From contig JAITMY010000065.1 in assembly GCA_031290755.1 (NCBI GenBank), positions 1-13,911 on the forward strand: a stretch of DNA of 13,911 nt, read 5' to 3'. This DNA comes from Prevotellaceae bacterium (lineage in GTDB: Bacteria; Bacteroidota; Bacteroidia; Bacteroidales; UBA932). A program made the translations under genes and the position numbers. Position 1 is the stretch's first letter, and each line of letters starts with the position of its first letter. The notes under the pieces were generated by a model, which was not told where the DNA came from, searched no databases, and saw only the letters and a list, made by a program, of their open reading frames with translations. Positions 1 to 6,044 of the stretch are shown one piece after another.

Positions 1-10
1 ATTTTTTCGT

Positions 11-18
11 CAAAGATA
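11..18 (-). promoter_or_regulatory. Possible -7 element facing left, out of the window
   Basis: The minus strand reads TATCTTTG here, matching the Bacteroidota TAnnTTTG element. No TTG was found about 20 bases upstream. It could drive a gene lying left of the window. Chance matches are likely in AT-rich DNA. Confidence 0.25.
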
Positions 19-155
19 GCATTTTTGGCCGAAAAAGTGATAGCTGCATCGCTTGCGTGCACGCGCACAGCCTATCTAATACACTGAAAATAAGTATTTT
101 ATTTTTTTCTATAAAAAAAATAGTTAAAAGCGGTACCACGTATGATTTTTTATTC

Positions 156-163
156 TATATTTG
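156..163 (+). promoter_or_regulatory. -7 promoter element of the small lipoprotein gene
   Basis: TATATTTG matches the Bacteroidota TAnnTTTG consensus and lies 43 bases before the ATG at 207. No clear -33 TTG element is visible at the expected distance. The leader between them is very AT-rich and has no Shine-Dalgarno sequence. Positions 1-155 hold nothing else I can call except a 10-bp perfect palindrome at 55-64. Confidence 0.5.
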
Positions 164-206
164 TGGCCGTAGTGAAACATTTTAAACTCTAAAAACAAAA
201 AAAACT

Positions 207-470
207 ATGAAAAAAGTATTTATGGCAATGGCGCTCGTGTGTGGCGCAGCGGCGTTCGTTACTGCTTGTGGTGACGACGAAAAGGAAACTCCGGCAGCGT
301 GCACCTGCAAGGTGTATGTGAAGTTGGTGAGTGGGAGCAAAGTACCCTCGGTTGTTTATACCGATGGCTGTGCGAGCAAACCTAGCGAGGGAGCAGACGT
401 TACGGGTGCAGATGCTGGTACCACCGAAGCAACAGGCAAGAGTGGCAAATACACATTGGAAGGCTGCTAA
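207..470 (+). CDS. Small Cys-containing lipoprotein, function unknown
   Basis: This is an 87-residue protein I do not recognise. Residues 1-20 form a lipoprotein signal peptide (Lys-Lys, hydrophobic core, then V18-T19-A20 before lipidated C21). The mature N-terminus continues G-D-D-E-K-E. Acidic residues just after the Cys are typical of the Bacteroidota signal that sends lipoproteins to the cell surface, so outer-membrane or surface location is inferred. The mature part is about 66 residues, with Cys at 32, 34, 55 and at the final position 87, enough for two disulfides. The middle is rich in Gly, Thr, Ala and Ser. The ATG at 207 is the natural start, being followed directly by the signal peptide. 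The gene stands alone, with its own promoter element and terminator hairpin. No enzyme motif is visible. Confidence 0.8.
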   Translation: MKKVFMAMALVCGAAAFVTACGDDEKETPAACTCKVYVKLVSGSKVPSVVYTDGCASKPSEGADVTGADAGTTEATGKSGKYTLEGC

Positions 471-499
471 TAACCGCTTCGTGTAGCACGCACGTTCTT

Positions 500-532
500 A
501 CTACCTCAAAACCTTACGGGTTTTGAGGTAGT
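500..532 (+). terminator. Terminator hairpin after the lipoprotein gene
   Basis: A perfect 14-bp inverted repeat (500-513 with 519-532) encloses a 5-base loop. It begins 29 bases after the lipoprotein stop codon. The downstream tract is only moderately T-rich (TGTGTGTTTA). It separates the lipoprotein gene from the activase gene. Confidence 0.75.
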
Positions 533-609
533 TGTGTGTTTAGGGGAAAACGTTGCCAGTAGGCCCTGCAACCTTTACCCTGCTTGAATTCAGAAATTTT
601 TCATTAGGA

Positions 610-2376
610 ATGATATATAAGCTTGGCTTAGACGTTGGTTCGACGACGGCAAAGATCGCCGTTTTTGATGCCCAGGGGCAGCTGGTTTACCATGCCTACC
701 GCCGGCACAACACGAAGATTACGGAGGTCGTTTGCTCGTTCTTCGACGAGATCAGGGAGCAGCTGGGCTGCTGTCAGGTAAGCGCCATGGTTACCGGCTC
801 GGCGGGCATGGGCATTTCGGAGATGGCCAAAATCCCCTTCGTGCAGGAGGTGGTGGCGGCCTCGCGCCTCATCTTTGAGAAGTACGCGGGGGTGCGCACC
901 TTGGTGGACTTGGGCGGCGAGGACTCGAAGATGATTTTTTTCCACATGGACCGGCAGCCGGACATCCGCATGAACGGCAGCTGCGCCGGCGGCACGGGCG
1001 CCTTTATCGACCAAATGGCCGTGCTGCTGGGCATCCCCATTGAGGAGCTGAACCTGCACGTAACGCCCAACCCCACGATTTACTCCATTGCCTCGCGCTG
1101 CGGCGTGTTTGCCAAAACAGACGTGCAGAACCTCATTAGCCGCGAGGCGCCCAAGGGCGACATCGTGGCCTCGGTGTTCCACGCGGTGGCCATGCAGACC
1201 ATGAACACGCTGGCGCGCGCCTGCGACATTGCGCCCAGGGTGATGTTCTGCGGAGGGCCGTTTTCGTTTTTGCCCTCGCTCAAAGATTTTTTCCTCAAGG
1301 CCATGCACCTTTTGCCCAGCGACGTGGTGAACGCCGAGCACCCCGAAATCGTGTCGGCGTCGGGGGCCGCGCTCATGGAGGCCACCCGCTTGGAGGTGAG
1401 CATCGACGCGCTGCGGCGGCGCGTGGAGGAGGCGCAGGCAACGGTGGTGCTGCGCAAGAACGTTCTGCCCCAGCTCTTTGCCAGCGACGAGGAGCGCGAG
1501 CACTGGCTGCTGCACGAGAAGGAAGTGGAGCTGGTGCGCAAGGTTTCGCCGGCGGACTACAGGGGGAGCAAGTGCTACGTGGGCATCGACAGCGGCTCGA
1601 CCACCACCAAGATTGCCATCATTGGCGAGGGGAAGGAGCTCATTTACAAGTACTACGCGCACAACGACGGCAACCCGCTGAACGCGGTGAAGAGCGGCTT
1701 GCAGGGCTTCGCCGACGAGCTGGCCGCCGCCGGCAGGGAGCTGAGCGTGGTCGGCAGCACGGTAACGGGCTACGGAGAGGACTTAATCCGCGCCGCCTTT
1801 GGCATTGACCACGGCGTGGTGGAAACCATTGCGCACTACACGGCAGCGCACTACCTGAACCCCGAAATCACCTTTGTGCTCGACATTGGGGGGCAGGACA
1901 TGAAGGCCATCTTCATCAAGAACGGCGAAATCAGCCGCGTGGAGCTCAACGAGGCCTGCTCGTCGGGCTGCGGCTCGTTTGTCGAAACGTTCGGGAAGTC
2001 GCTGGGCTACACGGCGCCGGAGTTCGCCGCGCTGGCCTGCACCGCCGACCAACCCTGCGACTTGGGCACGCGCTGCACGGTGTTCATGAACTCAAAGGTG
2101 AAGCAGTCGCTGCGCGAAAAAGCCAGCACGGCTGATATTGCCGCGGGGCTTTCCTACTCCGTCATCAAAAACTGCCTGTACAAGGTGCTGAAGTTTAGCG
2201 ATTTGAACGAGCTTGGCGACCACATCGTGGTGCAGGGCGGCGCCTTCAAAAACGCCTCCATTCAGCGAGCTTTGGAGGTAGTAACCGGCAAAAGGGTTAC
2301 GTGCAGCAAGATACCGGAGCTGATGGGCGCCTACGGCGCCGCGCTGATTGCCATGAAGAAAACGAACGCACAGTAG
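610..2376 (+). CDS. Double-domain acyl-CoA dehydratase activase (BadF/BadG/HgdC family ATPase)
   Basis: This 588-residue protein carries two BadF/HgdC-type ASKHA ATPase domains in tandem. Known relatives hydrolyse ATP to push an electron from a [4Fe-4S] cluster into 2-hydroxyacyl-CoA dehydratases or benzoyl-CoA reductases. Domain 1 (about 4-260) has phosphate loop LDVGSTTAKIAVFD at 7-20, GGEDSKMI at 102-109, and cluster Cys candidates C125 (CAGGTGAFID) and C164 (SRCGVFAKTDV). Domain 2 (about 322-580) has GIDSGSTTTKIAI, DIGGQDMKAI, C450 (ACSSGCGSF) and C489 (TRCTVF). All four expected Cys are kept. A TTG at 553 would add 19 residues, but the ATG at 610 directly precedes the first strand and is preferred. 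Many Bacteroidales relatives of about 1400 residues carry DUF2229 and HgdB-like parts after these domains. Here the frame ends cleanly without them, and the convergent trmN6 gene ends 19 bases further on. The substrate enzyme is unknown. Confidence 0.85.
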   Translation: MIYKLGLDVGSTTAKIAVFDAQGQLVYHAYRRHNTKITEVVCSFFDEIREQLGCCQVSAMVTGSAGMGISEMAKIPFVQEVVAASRLIFEKYAGVRTLVDLGGEDSKMIFFHMDRQPDIRMNGSCAGGTGAFIDQMAVLLGIPIEELNLHVTPNPTIYSIASRCGVFAKTDVQNLISREAPKGDIVASVFHAVAMQTMNTLARACDIAPRVMFCGGPFSFLPSLKDFFLKAMHLLPSDVVNAEHPEIVSASGAALMEATRLEVSIDALRRRVEEAQATVVLRKNVLPQLFASDEEREHWLLHEKEVELVRKVSPADYRGSKCYVGIDSGSTTTKIAIIGEGKELIYKYYAHNDGNPLNAVKSGLQGFADELAAAGRELSVVGSTVTGYGEDLIRAAFGIDHGVVETIAHYTAAHYLNPEITFVLDIGGQDMKAIFIKNGEISRVELNEACSSGCGSFVETFGKSLGYTAPEFAALACTADQPCDLGTRCTVFMNSKVKQSLREKASTADIAAGLSYSVIKNCLYKVLKFSDLNELGDHIVVQGGAFKNASIQRALEVVTGKRVTCSKIPELMGAYGAALIAMKKTNAQ

Positions 2377-2395
2377 CCCGCCGGCGCAGGCCACG

Positions 2396-3118
2396 CTAAA
2401 ACTTCAGGTAAAAATCTCCGGTCAGCCGCCTATACTCGTCGGTGTAGGCGCCGACGGCGGCGCCCTCTACGTACAGGTCTCCCTCCTCTGTCGCCCATTC
2501 CTCCCGCGCAAATTCGAGCAGCAGCCGCTTGGCAGGCTTGTCGGGCTTAGGAAAAACGCGCGTCCGCCGGATGCAGTGCAGGCCGTGGCCTGCGGCGAGG
2601 GCAGCAAAGGCGTTGCCCTCCGCCCACGGCAGCACCACCGCCAGCCGCCCCTGCGGAGCGAGCAGGCGCAGGCTACCGCCAATCAGGTCTTCGTGCGTAA
2701 GGTCGTTGGCATGTCGGGCAGCGTTGCGCTTCGCGTTGGGCGACAGCAGCGCCTGCCTGAAGTAGGGCGGGTTGGCAACAACGAGGTCGTAGCGCGGCGC
2801 AGCGCCCTGCTCCGGCGCGTTGAAGCTGCGGTGGACAAAGCGGAGGCGGCGCGGCCAAGGGCTGGCCAGCGCGTTTTGCTGCGCCTGCAAGCAAGCGGCT
2901 TCGTCAAGCTCCACGCCGTCCACCTGCGCTAAGGGCGCCCGCTGCGCCAGCATGATGGCAATCAGGCCAGTGCCGCTGCCCACGTCGAGGATGCGCAGCG
3001 GCAGCCCCTCCCCCACCCTCACCCACGCGCCCAGCAGCACGCCGTCGGTGCCCACCTTCATGGAGCATTGCTCCTGACGTATGGTAAACTGCTTGAAGCG
3101 AAAGTAAGGATTTGACAT
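2396..3118 (-). CDS. trmN6: tRNA1(Val) (adenine-37-N6)-methyltransferase TrmN6 (YfiC family)
   Basis: The 240-residue product matches the SAM-dependent enzyme that methylates N6 of A37 in the valine tRNA anticodon loop. It opens with NPYFRFKQFTIRQEQ, typical of the family, followed by KVGTDGVLLGAW. SAM motif I is LDVGSGTGL (44-52), acidic motif II is GVEL (68-71), and the catalytic amino-methyltransferase motif is NPPY (116-119). The frame stays open upstream to 3310, but those extra residues overlap ribF and look like antisense composition, so the ATG at 3118 is chosen. It starts 14 bases after the ribF stop and is the last gene of the minus-strand operon. Its end faces the end of the activase gene. 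No odd features. Confidence 0.88.
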   Translation of the reverse strand: MSNPYFRFKQFTIRQEQCSMKVGTDGVLLGAWVRVGEGLPLRILDVGSGTGLIAIMLAQRAPLAQVDGVELDEAACLQAQQNALASPWPRRLRFVHRSFNAPEQGAAPRYDLVVANPPYFRQALLSPNAKRNAARHANDLTHEDLIGGSLRLLAPQGRLAVVLPWAEGNAFAALAAGHGLHCIRRTRVFPKPDKPAKRLLLEFAREEWATEEGDLYVEGAAVGAYTDEYRRLTGDFYLKF

Positions 3119-3132
3119 GCCCGCTGAGGTGG

Positions 3133-4068
3133 TTAGCGCAGGGTGTCCGGCAGCAGCTGCTTGGCTTGCAGCGCATCGCGCCCCAGCTGCGCCTTGAGGG
3201 CATCCAAGGAGGGCATGGGCGCTACGTTGCGCAGCCTGCCAACCAAGCAAATGGTGAGGGTGCTGCCGTAAATTTCTGCGGAAAAATTGAACATGTGCAC
3301 CTCCACGCACAGGGCGCCCTCGTGGTTCAGCGCCCCCATGCTGACGTTCAGCATTCCGCCGTAGCGCTTGCCGTTCAGCAGCACGTGCACGGCGTATGCC
3401 CCGTCTTTGGGCAGCACTTTTTGCGCAAAGTCAAGCCGGATGTTGGCCGTGGGGTAGCCGATAGTGCGCCCTATCTGCCTGCCCTTAACCACCTCGCCGC
3501 TAATGGCGTAGGGGTAGCCCAGCATGTCGTTGGCCGCGGCCACGTCGCCCTGCTGTAGGGCGGTGCGAATTTGCGTTGCGCTGACCTTCAGGTCGCCACG
3601 CAGGTAGGGGTTGACCACGTGCACCGCCACGCCGTGGCGGTTCCCCATCGCCCTTATTTTTTCAAAGTTAGCCGACGTGCCCTTGCCCATGCTATGGTCG
3701 AAGCCCACCACCAGCGCTTGGGTGTGCAGCGCGTTGACAAGGTAGCTTGCAAAGAAGTCATCGGGCGACATGCCGGCCAGCGCTTGGGTGAAGGGGATTA
3801 CCACCGCATGGTCAACGCCCTGCGAGGCCAGCAGGCGCAGCTTCTCGCGGCTGCTGCAAAGCAGGTGCAAGTCAGGCTCCTTGCCCAGCGCAATGCGCGG
3901 GTGCGGCTCGTAAGTTACCGCGCACGAGGGCAGGCAGCGCTCGGAGGCCACGCGCAGCAAGGTTTGCAGCACGGCCACATGGCCACGGTGCACGCCGTCA
4001 AACGAGCCGGTGGTGGCCGCCAGCGCACCGAGCGAAGGCGGCAGGTGAGGGTAGTGGTGTACAAGCAA
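3133..4068 (-). CDS. ribF: Bifunctional riboflavin kinase / FAD synthetase
   Basis: RibF phosphorylates riboflavin to FMN and adenylates FMN to FAD in the cytoplasm. The 311-residue length is normal. The N-terminal nucleotidyltransferase shows GSFDGVHRGH (21-30), VTYEPHPR (51-58), GFDHSMGKG (122-130) and KVSATQIR (161-168). The C-terminal kinase shows GRQIGRTIGYPTANI (197-211, with the PTAN motif) and an EVHMFNFSAEIYG block (256-268) carrying the expected Glu. Two variations stand out: the usual Arg after GKG is replaced (GKGTS), and the segment between NVSMGAL and EVH is short and lacks the usual RPT. The start is TTG at 4068, 9 bases after the GGGtGRT stop; it gives the normal 20 residues before GSFDGVH. 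The close spacing suggests co-transcription with its neighbours. Confidence 0.9.
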   Translation of the reverse strand: MLVHHYPHLPPSLGALAATTGSFDGVHRGHVAVLQTLLRVASERCLPSCAVTYEPHPRIALGKEPDLHLLCSSREKLRLLASQGVDHAVVIPFTQALAGMSPDDFFASYLVNALHTQALVVGFDHSMGKGTSANFEKIRAMGNRHGVAVHVVNPYLRGDLKVSATQIRTALQQGDVAAANDMLGYPYAISGEVVKGRQIGRTIGYPTANIRLDFAQKVLPKDGAYAVHVLLNGKRYGGMLNVSMGALNHEGALCVEVHMFNFSAEIYGSTLTICLVGRLRNVAPMPSLDALKAQLGRDALQAKQLLPDTLR

Positions 4069-4077
4069 TCGTTGCTG

Positions 4078-5076
4078 CTACTTCATTGCCTCTTCCACGG
4101 CCACGGCCACGGCCACGGTAGCGCCCACCATAGGGTTGTTGCCCATGCCGAGGAAGCCCATCATCTCCACGTGCGCCGGCACGGACGAGGAGCCGGCAAA
4201 CTGCGCGTCGCCGTGCATGCGCCCCATCGTGTCGGTCATGCCGTAGGAGGCAGGGCCGGCAGCCATGTTGTCGGGGTGCAGGGTGCGGCCTGTGCCGCCG
4301 CCCGAGGCCACCGAGAAGTACTTTTTGCCCTGCTCCATGCACTCCTTTTTGTAGGTGCCGGCCACAGGGTGCTGAAAGCGCGTGGGGTTGGTGGAGTTGC
4401 CGGTGATGGACACGTCCACGCCCTCGCTGCGCATGATGGCCACGCCCTCGCGCACGTCGTCGGCGCCGTAGCACTTCACCTTGGCGCGTTCGCCGTCGGA
4501 GTAGGCCTTGGTGCGCACCACCTTCAGCTCGCCGGTGCCGTAGTCAAACTGCGTTTGCACGTAGGTAAAGCCGTTCACGCGCGAGATAATCATGGCGGCG
4601 TCCTTGCCCAGCCCGTTGAGGATTACGCGCAGCGGCTCTTTGCGCACGCGGTTGGCCGACTTGGCAATGCCAATGGCGCCCTCGGCTGCCGCAAAGCTCT
4701 CGTGCCCCGCGAGGAAGGCGAAGCACTTGGTGCCCTCGCGCAGCAGCATGGCGGCGAGGTTGCCGTGGCCAATGCCCACCTTGCGGTCGTCGGCCACCGA
4801 GCCGGGGATGCAGAAGGCTTGCAGGCCAATGCCGATAGCCTCGGCAGCCTCGGCAGCCTTTTTGCAACCCTTTTTGATGGCAATGGCGGCGCCTACCACG
4901 TAGGCCCACCCGGCGTTATCAAACGCAATGGGTTGAATGTCCTTGCACATCTGGTAGGCGTCAATGCCCTTATCCGTGCAAATCTTTTTTGCCTCATCGA
5001 GGTCTTTTATTCCGTACTGGTTGAGCGCCGCAGTTACCTGCTTGATGCGCCTATCGTAGCTTTCAAATAGTGCCAT
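4078..5076 (-). CDS. GGGtGRT family protein, partner of a NifU-like scaffold
   Basis: This 332-residue soluble protein belongs to the family named after its conserved glycine loop, seen here as SGGGTGRTLHPDN (258-270). No biochemical function has been established as far as I know. The N-terminal region (1-45) is charged and helical in character. The middle holds Gly/Ala-rich segments such as GWAYVVGAAIAIKKG (56-70), IPGSVADDRKVGIGHGN (90-106) and GHESFAAAEGAIGIAKSANR (124-143). GNSTNPTRFQHPVAG (226-240) precedes the GGGtGRT loop, and the C-terminus is FLGMGNNPMVGATVAVAVAVEEAMK (308-332). Seven Cys are present (33, 44, 71, 89, 118, 202, 246). There is no signal peptide or clear membrane span. 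The glycine loop might bind a phosphate or nucleotide, which is inference only. The gene lies 41 bases after the NifU-like gene and 9 bases before ribF, so an Fe-S or redox cofactor role is plausible. Confidence 0.85.
   Translation of the reverse strand: MALFESYDRRIKQVTAALNQYGIKDLDEAKKICTDKGIDAYQMCKDIQPIAFDNAGWAYVVGAAIAIKKGCKKAAEAAEAIGIGLQAFCIPGSVADDRKVGIGHGNLAAMLLREGTKCFAFLAGHESFAAAEGAIGIAKSANRVRKEPLRVILNGLGKDAAMIISRVNGFTYVQTQFDYGTGELKVVRTKAYSDGERAKVKCYGADDVREGVAIMRSEGVDVSITGNSTNPTRFQHPVAGTYKKECMEQGKKYFSVASGGGTGRTLHPDNMAAGPASYGMTDTMGRMHGDAQFAGSSSVPAHVEMMGFLGMGNNPMVGATVAVAVAVEEAMK
4095..4118 (-). repeat. Four tandem copies of a 6-base unit inside the GGGtGRT gene
   Basis: CCACGG is repeated exactly four times on the plus strand. 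On the coding strand it encodes the alternating Val-Ala run near the protein's C-terminus (about residues 320-328). The unit is a multiple of three, so slippage would change length but not frame. Confidence 0.85.
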
Positions 5077-5117
5077 AGTTTTAGTTCAAGTTTTAAAAAT
5101 TCAAAAATTCAAAAAAA

Positions 5118-5810
5118 TTATTCCACCCTGGGGTCAACGTACTTTGCAGCTTCGGCGAAGCGTCCGTAGGTAGAGGTTGCCTTCTTGAGCGCCTCGTTCG
5201 CATCGGTACCCTTTTTGATGGCGTCCATCATTTTGCCGAGGTGGACAAACTCGTAGCCGATAACCTCCCCCTCGGCGTCGAGCGCCATGCGGTTGGTGTA
5301 GCCCTCGGCCATTTCGAGGTAGCGCACGCCCTTGGCGCTGGTCGAAAACATGGTGCCCACCTGCGAGCGCAGCCCCTTGCCCAAGTCCTCAAGCCCTGCG
5401 CCGACGGGCAGGCCGCCCTCGCTGAAGGCGCTTTGCGTGCGCCCGTAGGCAATTTGCAGGAACAGCTCGCGCATGGCGGTGTTGATGGCGTCGCACACCA
5501 AGTCGGTGTTGAGCGCCTCAAGGATAGTTTTGCCCGGCAGCACCTCGGCGGCCATTGCCGCGGAGTGGGTCATGCCCGAGCAGCCAATGGTTTCTATCAG
5601 CGCCTCCTCGATGATGCCCTCCTTCACGTTCAGCGTAAGCTTGCAGCCGCCCTGCTGCGGGGCGCACCAGCCCACGCCGTGCGTGAGGCCTGAGATGTCT
5701 TTCACCTCCTTCGATTTTACCCACTTACCCTCTTCGGGTATCGGGGCGGCACCGTGCATGTGTCCTTGCTTCACCACGCACTGGTGCTCTACTTCATGCG
5801 AATAAATCAT
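5118..5810 (-). CDS. NifU/IscU-like iron-sulfur cluster assembly scaffold-type protein
   Basis: The 230-residue protein is larger than IscU (about 130). Its centre resembles the IscU/NifU N-terminal fold: GVGWCAPQQGGCKLTLNV (45-62), GIIEEALIETIGCSGMTHSA (65-84), then LPGKTILEAL (91-100). Cys occur at 11, 49, 56, 77 and 106. By eye, C77 aligns with the second IscU ligand (GCGSAIA region), but the first IscU motif CGD is not at its usual place. Instead C49 and C56 flank that position, and the HC pair of IscU is not recognisable. The last 80 residues (150-230) form an extension including SAKGVRYLEMAEGYTNRMAL and GYEFVHLGKMMDAI. No signal peptide. It is the first gene of the operon and is directly followed by GGGtGRT, a pairing I recall from many anaerobic bacteria. 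Whether it really holds a cluster is unproven. Confidence 0.78.
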   Translation of the reverse strand: MIYSHEVEHQCVVKQGHMHGAAPIPEEGKWVKSKEVKDISGLTHGVGWCAPQQGGCKLTLNVKEGIIEEALIETIGCSGMTHSAAMAAEVLPGKTILEALNTDLVCDAINTAMRELFLQIAYGRTQSAFSEGGLPVGAGLEDLGKGLRSQVGTMFSTSAKGVRYLEMAEGYTNRMALDAEGEVIGYEFVHLGKMMDAIKKGTDANEALKKATSTYGRFAEAAKYVDPRVE

Positions 5811-5857
5811 AGCGTTTGTTTGGTTTGAATTTTACTCTCGTTATCTACAAATAAGCC

Positions 5858-5888
5858 CAAAAGTAAAAATTAAATCGTACCTTTGCAA
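5858..5888 (-). promoter_or_regulatory. Promoter of the NifU-like/GGGtGRT/ribF/trmN6 operon
   Basis: On the minus strand, TACTTTTG (5865 to 5858) fits the -7 consensus TAnnTTTG, and a TTG (5888 to 5886) lies 20 bases upstream, the expected -33 spacing. The start codon at 5810 follows after about 47 bases. This is the best complete promoter in the window. Confidence 0.6.
5878..5885 (+). promoter_or_regulatory. Upstream -7 element facing gldE
   Basis: TACCTTTG followed by CA is a good Bacteroidota -7 match on the plus strand. No -33 TTG is seen at 20 bases. It abuts the -33 element of the divergent promoter. A tiny 11-codon frame (5913-5948) lies just downstream. Confidence 0.4.
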
Positions 5889-5978
5889 GCGAAGCCAGTA
5901 AAATTAACATAGATGAATTACATAACGTTAACGTCGCTAACATCTTAGCCAGCGTGAAGCAAGCTACGGTATTTTTAT

Positions 5979-5986
5979 TACCTTTG
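5979..5986 (+). promoter_or_regulatory. -7 element nearest gldE
   Basis: A second TACCTTTG followed by CA, exactly 101 bases after the first and 58 bases before the gldE start codon. No clear -33 element is visible. Its position makes it the likelier promoter of gldE-gldD. Confidence 0.5.
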
Positions 5987-6044
5987 CAGGAGCGTAGTTA
6001 GGCGTAAGGCTTGACGTTAGTTTGTTTAACTAAACCTTTGTACT

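Noticed and set aside
553..609. TTG start for the activase, adding 19 residues
   Set aside because: The added residues have no counterpart in the family, whose members begin a few residues before the first phosphate loop, as with the ATG at 610.
628..1662. A 344-codon open frame on the minus strand opposite the activase gene
   Set aside because: The plus strand has complete activase motifs throughout; the antisense product is His/Arg-rich and unlike known proteins.
3571..5070. A 499-codon open frame on the plus strand opposite ribF and the GGGtGRT gene
   Set aside because: It crosses two well-supported genes in antisense and is His/Ala/Gly/Val-rich, with no recognisable domain.
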